DNA of 64,000 bases from Bradyrhizobium sp. BR 10289 (GCF_019455385.1 NZ_JACOFR010000024.1:39869-103868); one strand, 5' to 3'. Shown: positions 7,468 through 16,724, counted from the first letter of the stretch. Notes: generated by a model from the sequence alone, not told the origin. Translations and numbers: made by a program.

Positions 7468-7974
7468 ATGATGGGCTCGCCTTCCTATACGATTTCGGTC
7501 GAGCCGTTGTCCGCGGCCGCGTTTGCCCCTTTCGGCGACGTGGCGTCGCGGCCGACCGGGGAGCGGCGGCGCTACCTGCCGACGATGCTGGACCATGCCG
7601 ACGAAGCGCGATCGTTCTCGTTCTGGATCAGCGGCGCGGCCGCGCTCGGGCGCCTGCCGCTGCGGGCGACCAAGCTGGAGCGGCATCCGTATTCGGCTCA
7701 GACATTTGTCCCGCTCGGCTCGGCGCGCTACCTTGCGCTGGTCTGTGGCACGCATGCCGGCGGCGAGCCCGACCTGACGACGCTGAGAGGATTTGTCGCC
7801 GGTCCCGAACACATCGTCACCTATGCGCGCAATGTCTGGCATCATCCGATGACGGTGCTCGACGCGCCCATGGAATTCGCGGTGGCGATGGGCGTGACGG
7901 GTCGGCAGGATGACGACGTCTTTGTCGATCTCGATGCCGAAGTGACGATCGTGATGCCGGCATCGACATTCTGA
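7468..7974 (+). CDS. Ureidoglycolate lyase family protein
   Basis: A 168-residue member of the AllA (ureidoglycolate lyase) cupin-like family. Conserved parts seen are PLSAAAFAPFGDVAS near the start, KLERHPYSAQTFVPLGSARYLALVC in the middle, FVAGPEHIVTYARNVWHHPMTVLDAPMEFAV, and the terminal VDLDAEVTIVMP. The known reaction cleaves ureidoglycolate to glyoxylate and urea at the end of allantoin degradation. It is first in the operon, 12 bp before a PuuE-type allantoinase, consistent with ureide use, although no allantoate-processing gene is present. The family assignment is firm; the substrate is inferred. Confidence 0.85.
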   Translation: MMGSPSYTISVEPLSAAAFAPFGDVASRPTGERRRYLPTMLDHADEARSFSFWISGAAALGRLPLRATKLERHPYSAQTFVPLGSARYLALVCGTHAGGEPDLTTLRGFVAGPEHIVTYARNVWHHPMTVLDAPMEFAVAMGVTGRQDDDVFVDLDAEVTIVMPASTF

Positions 7975-7986
7975 GGGGCGACCGTC

Positions 7987-8904
7987 ATGACCGTGCAGAG
8001 TTCTCATGACCGCGATTTCGTCGGCTATGGACGCAATCCTCCGGATCCGAAATGGCCTGATGGTGCGCGGATCGCGCTGAACATCTGCATTAACTATGAA
8101 GAGGGCTCCGAGGCCTCGTGGGCCGATGGCGACGGTTTCACCGAGACGGCGCTGACCGAGGGTGGCGGCGGCTTCGAGGGGCGGGACCTCGCGGCGGAGT
8201 CGATGTTCGAATATGGCAGCCGGGTCGGCTTCTGGCGGCTGGTCCGGCTGCTGGCCGAGCGGAGTATGACGGCGACGGTGATGGGATGTGCGCTTGCGCT
8301 GGAGCGCAATCCGGAGGCGACCGCAGCCATCCGCGAGCTCGGATACGACGTATGCGCGCATGGCTGGCGCTGGGAGCGGCATCAGCATCTCGGCGAGGAT
8401 GAGGAGCGCGAGCGCATCCGCAAGACCGTGGCAAGCCTGACGCGGACGATCGGCGAGCGGCCGCTCGGATGGTATTGCCGATATGGCGCCGGCGTGAACA
8501 CCCGCCGGCTCGTCGTCGAGGAGGGCGGCTTCCTCTACGATTCCGACGCCTATAATGACGAGTTGCCATATTGGACGACCGTCTCGGGCAAGCCGCATCT
8601 GGTCGTGCCCTATGGCCTCGTCAACAACGACGCCAAGTTCATGCGAGGCGCGATGGCGACCGCGGACGATTTCTTCGCCTATCTCAAAGACTCCTTCGAC
8701 ATGCTCCATGCGGAGGGCGCGACCGCGCCGAAGATGATGTCGGTCGGCCTGCACACAAGGATCGCCGGCCATCCAGGCCGGGCCGCGGGCCTTGCGCGTT
8801 TTCTCGATCATGTCGCCACCCGCGATGCGGTGTGGGTCTGCCGGCGCGCGGACATTGCCCGGCACTGGATCGCCACCCATCCCGCACAAACTGGACAGTC
8901 GTGA
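7987..8904 (+). CDS. puuE: PuuE-type allantoinase (polysaccharide deacetylase fold)
   Basis: A 305-residue protein of the NodB/polysaccharide-deacetylase superfamily branch that includes PuuE, the metal-independent allantoinase unrelated to amidohydrolase allantoinases. Diagnostic segments are ICINYEEGSEASWADGD, ESMFEYGSRVGFWRLVRLL, GYDVCAHGWRWERHQHL, PLGWYCRYGAGVNTRRLVVEEGGFLYDSDAYNDELPYW, and the C-terminal GLHTRIAGHPGRAAGLARFLDHV. The family opens the hydantoin ring of allantoin to give allantoate; related members act on other cyclic or N-acyl substrates, so the exact substrate is not certain. It is followed after 20 bp by the transporter's binding protein. Confidence 0.8.
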   Translation: MTVQSSHDRDFVGYGRNPPDPKWPDGARIALNICINYEEGSEASWADGDGFTETALTEGGGGFEGRDLAAESMFEYGSRVGFWRLVRLLAERSMTATVMGCALALERNPEATAAIRELGYDVCAHGWRWERHQHLGEDEERERIRKTVASLTRTIGERPLGWYCRYGAGVNTRRLVVEEGGFLYDSDAYNDELPYWTTVSGKPHLVVPYGLVNNDAKFMRGAMATADDFFAYLKDSFDMLHAEGATAPKMMSVGLHTRIAGHPGRAAGLARFLDHVATRDAVWVCRRADIARHWIATHPAQTGQS

Positions 8905-8924
8905 CCCATGGAAGGACGAGACCA

Positions 8925-9791
8925 ATGACGCTCCGATCAAAGCTTGTTGCAATCGCACTGGTCCTCGCGGGGGCGCAGGTTGCAATCCGGGCGAGTGCCC
9001 AGGAGGCGGATCATCCTTCCGACAAGCCGCTGGTGGTCGCGTCCGACTTCGGCGTCGCGCCCTGGATGGTGCGGGGCACCGGCGGACCCGAGGGCTTTGG
9101 CGCCGATCTGATCAACGAAATCGGCAAGGAGCTCGGCCGGCCGAAGGTCGAGATCGTGGATATCAATTTCTCCGGGCTGTTTGCGGCTTTGTTCGCCAAG
9201 CGGGTCGAGTTCCTGGTCAATCCGCTGAACCTGACGGCCGAGCGCTCCGAGCGGATGCTCTATACCGAGCCGCTGTTCACGACCGGAAACGGCTTTCTCG
9301 TTCGCGCCGCCGACGAGATGAAGGGCTTTGAGGATCTCAAGGGCAAGAGCGTCGCGGTGAACAGGGGCACCATCTCCGACACCTGGGCAACCGCGAATGC
9401 CGAGAAATACGGGTTCGAGGTGCAGCGCTACGACACGTTTCCGGACAGCGTGCAGGCCGTTCTGACGCGGCGCGCCTTCTCGGCGCTGAACGAAATCCCG
9501 ACCACCGTCTACGCCGCCAGCCAGAACAAGGCGATCAAGGTCGGCTACAAGGATTTCAGCGGCCGCAACTTTGCATATGCGTTTCGTCTGGAAGACGCCG
9601 AGTACCGCAACAAGGTCGAGAACGTCATCGAATGCATGAAGCTCGACGGACGGCTGCGCAAGCTGCACGAGAAGTGGTACGGCGCGACACCCGATGCAGG
9701 CTCGGCGATCGAGACAGTGTTTTTCGGCTATGGCCCTCCCGGCTTCAAGGGATTCGAGCCCACCGCCCACGTTCCGGCCTGCAAGACATAA
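8925..9791 (+). CDS. Amino acid-type ABC transporter substrate-binding protein
   Basis: A 288-residue family 3 solute-binding protein. The signal peptide runs from MTLRSKLVAIALVLAGAQVAIRASAQ, with cleavage likely after ASAQ. The mature part has the family pattern PLVVASDFGVAPWMVRGTGGPEGFGADLINEIGKELG, ERSERMLYTEPLFTTGNGFLVR, and DLKGKSVAVNRGTISDTWA. It probably delivers a small polar ligand to the two permeases that follow. Co-transcription with ureide-type hydrolases suggests allantoin or a related amide, but nothing in the sequence proves the ligand. Confidence 0.88.
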   Translation: MTLRSKLVAIALVLAGAQVAIRASAQEADHPSDKPLVVASDFGVAPWMVRGTGGPEGFGADLINEIGKELGRPKVEIVDINFSGLFAALFAKRVEFLVNPLNLTAERSERMLYTEPLFTTGNGFLVRAADEMKGFEDLKGKSVAVNRGTISDTWATANAEKYGFEVQRYDTFPDSVQAVLTRRAFSALNEIPTTVYAASQNKAIKVGYKDFSGRNFAYAFRLEDAEYRNKVENVIECMKLDGRLRKLHEKWYGATPDAGSAIETVFFGYGPPGFKGFEPTAHVPACKT

Positions 9792-9846
9792 GGCCGACAT
9801 GACAGCCGGACCGCATGGCGGTCCGGCCACCGCGTGATGGCAGCCG

Positions 9847-10518
9847 ATGGACCGCATTCTCGAATATTATTTCAACCCCAAAGTCATCGCGCAGGCACTC
9901 CCGCAGGTGCTGGCGGGCTTCCACGTCACAGTCGCGGTGGCGCTGCTGATCATCGTGTTTGGCGTTGCGACCGGGTTGCTGCTGGCCCTGCTGCGCTGCG
10001 CCAATTTGCGGCTCCTGAACGCGCTGATCGTCGTTTACGTGGACCTGCTGCGGACGCTGCCGCAGCTCGTCATCATCGTGTTCATCTATTTCGGCCTGCC
10101 CTATGTCGGCCTCACGCTGTCGCCGTTCGTGACCACGGTGCTGTCGCTCGCCATGGTGCTCTCGGCGTTCAGTAGCGAAATCTTCTGGTCCGCCATCATG
10201 GCGGTGCCGCGCGGGCAGTGGGATGCGGCCGGCGCGCTGGGCTTCGGTCCGGTGCGCACGCTCTTGCAGATCATCTTGCCGCAGGCGGTCCGGCTGTCGG
10301 TCCCGCTGCTGACCAACCGGGCGATCTCGATCAGCAAGGGCACCGCGCTCGGCACCGCGGTGTCGCTGCCGGAGACGCTGGGCCAGGCCCAGAGCGTGAC
10401 CGCGATCGTCGCCAATCCTTCGCCGCTGACGCTCGCGGCGGCTTTCTACGTGATGTTCTTCCTGCCGCTCGTGGTCGCGAGCCGCTGGATCGAGCGGCGC
10501 TCCGCACGGGGACGATGA
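9847..10518 (+). CDS. Polar amino acid-type ABC transporter permease 1
   Basis: A 223-residue HisM/HisQ-family permease with about five membrane segments. The EAA loop with the family signature is MAVPRGQWDAAGALGFGPVRTLLQIILPQAVR, and VYVDLLRTLPQLVIIVFIYFGLPY is the conserved N-terminal stretch. It pairs with the next permease to form the channel. There is a 7-bp gap to permease 2. Confidence 0.92.
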   Translation: MDRILEYYFNPKVIAQALPQVLAGFHVTVAVALLIIVFGVATGLLLALLRCANLRLLNALIVVYVDLLRTLPQLVIIVFIYFGLPYVGLTLSPFVTTVLSLAMVLSAFSSEIFWSAIMAVPRGQWDAAGALGFGPVRTLLQIILPQAVRLSVPLLTNRAISISKGTALGTAVSLPETLGQAQSVTAIVANPSPLTLAAAFYVMFFLPLVVASRWIERRSARGR

Positions 10519-10525
10519 GGGCACC

Positions 10526-11197
10526 ATGCAGGCGCTGCTGGACAATTTCGCGGATATGGACGCCCTGATGCGGGTGTATCCGCTGCTGCTGCAGGGGCTG
10601 CTCTACACTTTGATGCTGGCTGTGGTGACACTGCCGCTCGGCCTGCTGCTCGGGCTTGCGATCGCCGTGGTCTACAGCTTTCACCATCGCTGGCTGAATA
10701 TCGCGCTTCTCGTCTACATCGATCTCTTTCGCGCGTTTCCGGTGGTGGTGCTGCTGATCCTGGTGTTCTACGGCCTGCCCTTTCTGGGCCTGACGCTGGG
10801 GGGATTTGCCGCGGCCGTGCTCGCGCTCGTGCTGAACAATTCCGGGTACTATGGCGAGATCTTTCGTGCCGGCATCGAATCGGTGCCGCGCGGCCAGTAC
10901 GAGGCGGCGGGCGCCCTCGGTTTCAAGCCGCTGCACCTGGTGGTCTACATCGTGCTGCCGCAGGCGGTCCGCAACGTGCTGGCGCCGCTGGCGAGCAATT
11001 CGCTGGAGCTGATCAAGTCTACGTCGATCGGTGCACTCGTGGCGCTGCCGGAACTGCTGCGTTCGGCGCGCGTCGCCCAGGAGCAGACCTACAACCCGAC
11101 GCCGCTGATGGCGGCCGCGGTGATCTTCTTCGTGTTGCTGTATCCCATCGCGCGTTGGGTGGCGCGCCTGGAACGGCAGGCTCTGGCGGCAAGGTAG
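10526..11197 (+). CDS. Polar amino acid-type ABC transporter permease 2
   Basis: A 223-residue paralogue of the preceding permease, with IYIDLFRAFP-like and EAA-loop motifs (IESVPRGQYEAAGALGFKPLHLVVYIVLPQAVRNVLAPLASNSLELIKSTS). The usual arrangement for this transporter class is two permeases, one binding protein and one ATPase. The ATPase lies three genes downstream in the same operon. The gap to the next gene is 3 bp. Confidence 0.92.
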   Translation: MQALLDNFADMDALMRVYPLLLQGLLYTLMLAVVTLPLGLLLGLAIAVVYSFHHRWLNIALLVYIDLFRAFPVVVLLILVFYGLPFLGLTLGGFAAAVLALVLNNSGYYGEIFRAGIESVPRGQYEAAGALGFKPLHLVVYIVLPQAVRNVLAPLASNSLELIKSTSIGALVALPELLRSARVAQEQTYNPTPLMAAAVIFFVLLYPIARWVARLERQALAAR

Positions 11198-11200
11198 GGC

Positions 11201-12196
11201 ATGGCCATCCTGATCACGGGCGGTGCCGGGTTCATCGGGCTTGCGCTGGCCGAGCATTTTCTGGCCGCGGGCCGGCCGGTGCTGCTGTTTGATCTCGCTG
11301 CACCGCCGGCGGACGTCATGGCGCGGCCTGAGCTCACCGGTGCCCGCTGCATGATCGGCGACGTCAGGCGCGGCTCCGATATCGATGCGGCGCTTGCGAC
11401 CATGCCGATCGAGCTCGTGGTTCACGCGGCGGCAGTGACGCCGAACGAACAGCGTGAACGCAGCGATGCGCGCGGGATCATCGATGTCAATATCGGCGGC
11501 ACCGTCAACCTGATGGAGCGCGCCGTCGCGCGTGGCGGCATCCGGCGCATCGTCGTGGTGAGCTCGGTTGCTGTGTACGGCTTCTCCCCACCGGCGCCGT
11601 CGGGTTTTTTCGAGGAAGGCACCAGCCATCCGGCGCCTGCGGCGCTCTATGGCATCAGCAAGCTTGCGGCGGAGCAGGCGGCGTTGAGGATTGCGCATCT
11701 TCACAATTGCGATGCGCGGATCGTCCGGCTCGGCCCGGTCTATGGACGCTGGGAGCTGCCGACTTCCGTGCGCGATGCACTCAGCCCGCACCATCAGGTC
11801 CTGCAAGCACTGCAGAACGGCAAGGAGGCGATCCTGCCGCGCCCCATGCGCGCCGACTGGATCTATTCGCGCGACGCGGCCGCCGGGATAGAAGCGGTCG
11901 CTATGGCGGCAGCGCTTGATCATGCGATCTACCATGTCGGCGGCGGCACGCTGTCCGACCTGCCGGACTGGTGCCGCACGCTGGCGAGCCGGTATCCGGA
12001 TTTTCGCTGGCGTTGCGCCGAGCCGGGTGAGGCACCCAGCATCGTCTACAATCTGCCGGCCGATCGCGCGCCACTGAGCATCGCGCGTCTGGTGCGCGAT
12101 ACCGGATTCGATCCGGCCTACCCGGTGAGCGTCGCTGCCGCGGATTATTTGGCCTGGGCGAAGATCGATTGCCCGGCATCGGGAGGCGTGTCATGA
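11201..12196 (+). CDS. NAD-dependent epimerase/dehydratase (extended SDR)
   Basis: A 331-residue extended short-chain dehydrogenase. The nucleotide-binding motif GGAGFIG is at residues 7-13, the acidic adenine-contacting stretch is ARCMIGDVRRG, the central VVSSVAVYGF holds the catalytic Ser, and the active site is YGISK. The C-terminal half (RADWIYSRDAAAGIEAVAMAA, ALDHAIYHVGGG) resembles sugar or uronate epimerases. Substrate unknown. It lies between the permeases and an SDR, with ATGA overlap to the latter, so it probably acts on the transported compound or its product. Confidence 0.85.
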   Translation: MAILITGGAGFIGLALAEHFLAAGRPVLLFDLAAPPADVMARPELTGARCMIGDVRRGSDIDAALATMPIELVVHAAAVTPNEQRERSDARGIIDVNIGGTVNLMERAVARGGIRRIVVVSSVAVYGFSPPAPSGFFEEGTSHPAPAALYGISKLAAEQAALRIAHLHNCDARIVRLGPVYGRWELPTSVRDALSPHHQVLQALQNGKEAILPRPMRADWIYSRDAAAGIEAVAMAAALDHAIYHVGGGTLSDLPDWCRTLASRYPDFRWRCAEPGEAPSIVYNLPADRAPLSIARLVRDTGFDPAYPVSVAAADYLAWAKIDCPASGGVS

Positions 12197-12969
12197 CGGG
12201 GCGGTTGCAGGGCAAGTCGATCGTGATCACGGGTGCCTCGTCCGGGATCGGACGCGCCATCGCATGCCGCTTCGCGGCCGAAGGTGCGCGTCTGGTGCTC
12301 GCCGACATCACCACCGAGGTTCGCGAGGGTGGTGTGCCGACCATCGAGCGGCTGCGGGCGGACGGGTACGAGGCGGAATTCATCCGCACCGACGTCTCAT
12401 CCGAGGCCGATGCGGGCCAAGCCATTGCGCTGGCCGTGGAAAGGTTCGGCCGGCTCGATGGTCTCGTCAACAACGCCGCCATCGGCATCGGCAAGCCATT
12501 GCTCGAGACCAGTCTTGCGGAATGGAACCGGGCGTTTGCGGTGAACCTCACCGGTGTCTTCCTGATGAGCAAGGCGGCGGTTGCGGTGATGCTGGGGCAG
12601 GAGGCTCGCGACGGCGTTCGGGGTCGCATCGTCAACATCTCATCCCAGCACGGTATGATCGCCTGTCCGGAGGACATCGCCTACGGCACCTCGAAGGCGG
12701 GCGTTGTCTACATCACCCGGCAGATCGCGGCGGACTATGCCAGGGATCATATCGTCTGCAATGCCGTGGCGCCCGGCAAGATCGTGACCGGCAAGCCGGG
12801 TCGGGCCGCCGAGCCGCGCTGGATGGATTACTCCCGCAGCCGTACGCCGATGCCACGACTGGGCGTGCCCGAGGATGTGGCCAATGCGGCGCTGTTTCTG
12901 GCGTCCGACGATGCCACCTTCATCACCGGCGAGAACATTCTCGTCGACGGCGGCTGGATGGCCGCATGA
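12193..12969 (+). CDS. Short-chain dehydrogenase/reductase
   Basis: A 258-residue classical SDR: TGASSGIG (residues 13-20), NNAAIG, catalytic Ser in NISSQHGM, and YGTSK with the catalytic Tyr and Lys. The C-terminal DDATFITGENILVDGGWM is typical of the family. The start at 12193 overlaps the epimerase stop (ATGA) and its own stop overlaps the ATPase start in the same way, so all three are translationally coupled. Probably an NAD(P)-dependent alcohol or sugar dehydrogenase; substrate unknown. Confidence 0.87.
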   Translation: MTGRLQGKSIVITGASSGIGRAIACRFAAEGARLVLADITTEVREGGVPTIERLRADGYEAEFIRTDVSSEADAGQAIALAVERFGRLDGLVNNAAIGIGKPLLETSLAEWNRAFAVNLTGVFLMSKAAVAVMLGQEARDGVRGRIVNISSQHGMIACPEDIAYGTSKAGVVYITRQIAADYARDHIVCNAVAPGKIVTGKPGRAAEPRWMDYSRSRTPMPRLGVPEDVANAALFLASDDATFITGENILVDGGWMAA

Positions 12970-13742
12970 CAATCCCGGAGACATCGATGATCCAGGACCC
13001 CGCGACCGCAGCGCCGGTGATCGACCTGCAAGGCGTCAGCAAATGGTACGGCGCGACCCGGGTGCTGAAGGGAATCGACTTTCGCGTGGCGCGGGGCGAG
13101 CGCGTGGTCGTGTGTGGGCCTTCGGGCTCGGGCAAGTCGACCATGATCCGCTGCATCAACCGGCTGGAGGACCATCGGGAGGGAAAGATCATCGTCAACG
13201 GGGTGGAGCTCGACCGCACCACCAGAAACGTCGACATGGTACGCCGCGACGTCGGGATGGTGTTCCAGCAGTTCAACCTGTTCCCGCACCTGACCGTGCT
13301 CCAGAACCTGATGATCGCGCCGGTCAAGATCCGCAAGGTCCCCAAGCCCGAAGCCGAGGCGACGGCACGTGAGCTTTTGGCGCGCGTGCGCATCGCCGAG
13401 CAGGCCGACAAATATCCGAGCCAGCTGTCGGGTGGACAGCAGCAGCGCGTCGCCATCGCGCGGGCACTCTGCATGAAGCCGAAGATCATGCTGTTCGACG
13501 AGCCGACATCCGCGCTCGATCCCGAGATGGTTCAGGAGGTCCTGGACGTGATGGTCTCGCTCGCGCGCGAAGGCATGACCATGGTGTGTGTGACGCACGA
13601 AATGGGATTTGCCCGCACCGTCGCCGACCGGGTGGTTTTCATGGATGCCGGCGTCATTATCGAGGAGGGTCTTCCTCACGAGTTCTTCTCGAATCCCAGG
13701 CACGACCGCACCCGCGCATTCCTGAAACAGATCATGCATTAG
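12966..13742 (+). CDS. Polar amino acid-type ABC transporter ATPase
   Basis: A 258-residue GlnQ/HisP-type ATPase: Walker A GPSGSGKST, Q-loop VFQQFNLFPHLTVLQNL, signature LSGGQQQRVAIARAL, Walker B IMLFDEPTSALD, H-loop VTHEMGFAR. Family-typical SNPRHDRTRAFLKQI closes the protein. It powers the two permeases upstream. The start overlaps the SDR stop; a second in-frame ATG 21 bases later is possible. This is the last gene of the operon. Confidence 0.93.
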   Translation: MTIPETSMIQDPATAAPVIDLQGVSKWYGATRVLKGIDFRVARGERVVVCGPSGSGKSTMIRCINRLEDHREGKIIVNGVELDRTTRNVDMVRRDVGMVFQQFNLFPHLTVLQNLMIAPVKIRKVPKPEAEATARELLARVRIAEQADKYPSQLSGGQQQRVAIARALCMKPKIMLFDEPTSALDPEMVQEVLDVMVSLAREGMTMVCVTHEMGFARTVADRVVFMDAGVIIEEGLPHEFFSNPRHDRTRAFLKQIMH

Positions 13743-13778
13743 CGCGCTTCGAAGGAGGCCCTGGGCCGCATCGGGCGC

Positions 13779-14987
13779 ATGCCGCCTCCGACGCCATGCG
13801 AGTCGAGATCGTCCCGGGTTTTGTGTAAGAAGGCGGAACCGGTCTGCCAGCGGAGAGAACCGATTCCCCAACTCATATTCGGCCTGATCTATCTGCTGAT
13901 CCTGACCCGCTTCCTGTGGCCGATTGATTTGCCGCTCTGGGTCAAGATCGCAGCGGCTGTGCTCGTACTGGTCGCGTTGCAGTTTCATCGGTGGAGCAAG
14001 CTCTCGTCGGGCTCGTTGTTTTCTCCCGAATTTCCGCGTCCGGTGGTCGCCCTTTTCAACTGGGCGTTCGGCGCGATCGTCCTCCTGGCGCTGCTCCTGC
14101 TGGCGCTCGACGCGGGGCTCTTGCTGGCCATCCCCTTCAAGGGTGGCATCGTGAGCGCGCCCGATGAAGTGCGTTACGCACTGGCTGCGCTGGCCGCAGT
14201 CTTGGCCGCCATCGGCGTCCAGCAGGCCATGCGGATTCCGCCGCTGAAAGACGTCGAAATCGGCATACACGGACTGCCGCCGCAATTCGACGGTTACGCC
14301 ATTCTGCAATTGACCGATCTTCACATCAGCCGGTTGTTTCCCGCGTCCTGGGCACGCACCGTCGTCGCGCGATCGAACAAGCTCGGCGTTGACCTGATCG
14401 CGATCACGGGCGATCTGATCGACGGCACGCTCGACGCGCGCCGCGCCGACATCGAGCCGTTGCGGGATTTGAAGGCGACCGACGGCGTCTACGTGATCTC
14501 CGGCAATCACGAATACATCTTCGGCTATGACGGCTGGATGGCCCACTTCGCCGCGCTGGGCCTGCTCTCGCTCGAAAACAGGCATGTTGTTCTCGACCGC
14601 AATGGCGGCAAGCTGGTCATCGCGGGCATCACCGACCGGGCCGGGCGCCATCGGGGACATCAGGTCCGCGACCTTCCCGCGGTCCTTGATGCCGCACCCA
14701 AAGGCGCCCCGGTCATCCTGCTCGACCACCAGCCGAGCGATGCGCGGCATGCCGCCAAACTCGGCGTCGCCCTGCAACTATCGGGACATACGCACGGCGG
14801 ATTGATCGTAGGTGTAGACCGGCTGGCGGCACCCGCGAACGCAGGCTACGTCTCCGGCCGGTACGACGTCGGCGGGATGACACTCTACGTGAATAACGGC
14901 ACTGCGCTATGGCCGGGATTCGCGCTGCGGCTGGGGCGTCCGTCCGAATTGACGCGGATCACACTGCGTCAGGCGGAGGCCAGTTGA
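13779..14987 (+). CDS. Membrane-anchored metallophosphoesterase
   Basis: A calcineurin-like phosphoesterase with four N-terminal hydrophobic segments followed by the catalytic domain. The dimetal motifs are all present: LTDLHIS (DxH), GDLIDG (GDxxD), SGNHEY (GNHD/E) and SGHTHGG (GHxH). It resembles the YkuE/YaeI family. The ATG at 13779 would add 28 unconserved residues before the first membrane helix. A likelier start is ATT 13863 (GGAGAG five bases before; protein 374 residues) or TTG 13821. Substrate unknown. It is not obviously linked to the operon before it. Confidence 0.82.
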   Translation: MPPPTPCESRSSRVLCKKAEPVCQRREPIPQLIFGLIYLLILTRFLWPIDLPLWVKIAAAVLVLVALQFHRWSKLSSGSLFSPEFPRPVVALFNWAFGAIVLLALLLLALDAGLLLAIPFKGGIVSAPDEVRYALAALAAVLAAIGVQQAMRIPPLKDVEIGIHGLPPQFDGYAILQLTDLHISRLFPASWARTVVARSNKLGVDLIAITGDLIDGTLDARRADIEPLRDLKATDGVYVISGNHEYIFGYDGWMAHFAALGLLSLENRHVVLDRNGGKLVIAGITDRAGRHRGHQVRDLPAVLDAAPKGAPVILLDHQPSDARHAAKLGVALQLSGHTHGGLIVGVDRLAAPANAGYVSGRYDVGGMTLYVNNGTALWPGFALRLGRPSELTRITLRQAEAS

Positions 14988-15027
14988 CCTTATCGCGCTT
15001 CCAAGAGAGCTACGAAAGTGACCGGAC

Positions 15028-16596
15028 GTGATTGAACAGGAATACGACACGATCATCATCGGCGGAGGCTCCGCCGGCGCGACGCTGGCCGCGCGCCTGA
15101 GCGAAGATCCGGCGCATCGCGTGCTGCTGCTCGAGGCCGGGCAGGATCTGCGCACCGCGACCACGCCGGAACACATCCGCATTCCGAACCCGATGCGCGC
15201 CATCGGTGACGACGACTTCCGCTGGCCGAAGCTGCTCGCGCGCCGCACCGAGCGGCAGCAGCCGCTGCTGCTCTGGCGTGGCCGCGCCATGGGCGGCAGC
15301 TCGACGATCAATGGCCAGATCGCGATCCGCGCCGTGCCCGACGACATCAATCGCTGGGCGGCCGCGGGCTGCACGGGGTGGTCGTGGGACGAGCTGCTGC
15401 CCTATTTCTGCAAGCTCGAGGCCGACAAGAATTTCCCCGCCGCCGCCTATCACGGCGATCGCGGCCCGATCCCGGTGTATCGCGCGCCGATCCCCGATTG
15501 GGGCAATGTCGACCGCGCGCTGCGCGCCTCGGCGCTCGGTCTCGGCTATGATTGGTGTGAGGACCACAACGCGCCCACCGGCACCGGCGTCTCGCCCTAT
15601 GCGATCAACAGCGTGGCGGGTTTGCGCATCTCGACCAATGACGGCTATCTGGAGCCGGCGCGCGGCCGGGCCAACCTCGACATCGTCGGTCATGCCCTAG
15701 TCGATACCATCACTTTCGAAGGCAACCGGCTGCACGCCAGCGGCGTCCGGGTCCGCGTGAACGGCCAAGTCGTCACGCCCCGCGCGACGCGCGAGGTGAT
15801 CCTCTGCGCCGGCGCCATCCATTCGCCGGCCATCCTGCAACGCTCCGGCATCGGGCCTGCCGCCCTGCTGGAGAAGCTCGGCATCCCCGTTCGCGCGGAC
15901 CTGCCGGCGGGTGAGAATTTGCTGGACCATCCGATCGTCAACGCGCTGCTGCATTTGCGCGAGGGCAGCCAGGTCAGCACGCTGATGCACCGCCACACCA
16001 ATTGCTGCCTGCGGTATTCGTCCGGCCTCGCAGGCGCCGGCGACAACGACATGATCATGATCGCCGGCAATCTCGCCCGATCTCAGCGATCGATGGTGGA
16101 AGTCGCGCTGGGACGCATCGCCGTGTCCGTCTACCAGGCTTTCAGCCAGGGCCACGTCCGCATCGTCTCGACCGACCCCGAGGTCGATCCCGAAGTCGAG
16201 GAGCGCATGCTGTCCGACCCGAGCGATCTCCTGCGCATGCGCGACGGCGTCCGGCGGCTGCGCGATATCTGCCTGCAGCCCGCGGTCACCGATATCGCTC
16301 ACCGCGTCGACTACGGGGCCAGCGGACGCTCGATGGACGAACAGCTCAGCGACGCCGAGCTGGATGACTGGTTGTTTGCCGAGTGCAGCGACGCGCAGCA
16401 TGCGAGCGGCACCTGTCGCATGGGCGCGCCTGACGATGCGCGCTCGGTCGTCGACCCCGAATGCCGGGTGATCGGATGCACGGGATTGCGCGTGATCGAT
16501 GCCTCGATCATGCCGGAGGTGCCGCGCGCCAACACCCATCTGACCACGGTGGCGATCGCGGAGCGCATGGCGGACCGGCTGAAGGGCGCGGGATGA
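15028..16596 (+). CDS. GMC-family FAD-dependent oxidoreductase
   Basis: A 522-residue flavoprotein of choline dehydrogenase/alcohol oxidase type. The FAD-binding GGGSAGATLAARLSED is at the start, then RGRAMGGSSTINGQIAIR (GMC signature 1) and CAGAIHSPAILQRSGIG (GMC signature 2). The active-site region has SDAQHASGTCRMG and PRANTHLTTVAIAER, giving the His and the His/Asn partner. The start is GTG. Family members oxidise primary alcohols. No electron-acceptor gene or dedicated transporter is adjacent, so substrate and acceptor cannot be named. Confidence 0.9.
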   Translation: MIEQEYDTIIIGGGSAGATLAARLSEDPAHRVLLLEAGQDLRTATTPEHIRIPNPMRAIGDDDFRWPKLLARRTERQQPLLLWRGRAMGGSSTINGQIAIRAVPDDINRWAAAGCTGWSWDELLPYFCKLEADKNFPAAAYHGDRGPIPVYRAPIPDWGNVDRALRASALGLGYDWCEDHNAPTGTGVSPYAINSVAGLRISTNDGYLEPARGRANLDIVGHALVDTITFEGNRLHASGVRVRVNGQVVTPRATREVILCAGAIHSPAILQRSGIGPAALLEKLGIPVRADLPAGENLLDHPIVNALLHLREGSQVSTLMHRHTNCCLRYSSGLAGAGDNDMIMIAGNLARSQRSMVEVALGRIAVSVYQAFSQGHVRIVSTDPEVDPEVEERMLSDPSDLLRMRDGVRRLRDICLQPAVTDIAHRVDYGASGRSMDEQLSDAELDDWLFAECSDAQHASGTCRMGAPDDARSVVDPECRVIGCTGLRVIDASIMPEVPRANTHLTTVAIAERMADRLKGAG

Positions 16597-16724
16597 AAGC
16601 GATCGGCTCGATCCGAAAGCTCACCGCTCGCGCAGGCTCTCCTGACTTCCGCTGCAAGAACATCCTCGCGGTCGTCGACTGATCGCCTGCCGTCCCGCCG
16701 CGTCGAACACATGCAGCGCAAGCG

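Noticed and set aside
7348..11935. Long minus-strand frames (545 and 534 codons) opposite the ureide/ABC operon
   Set aside because: They are antisense shadows of well-supported plus-strand genes and are rich in His, Arg and Gln without domains.
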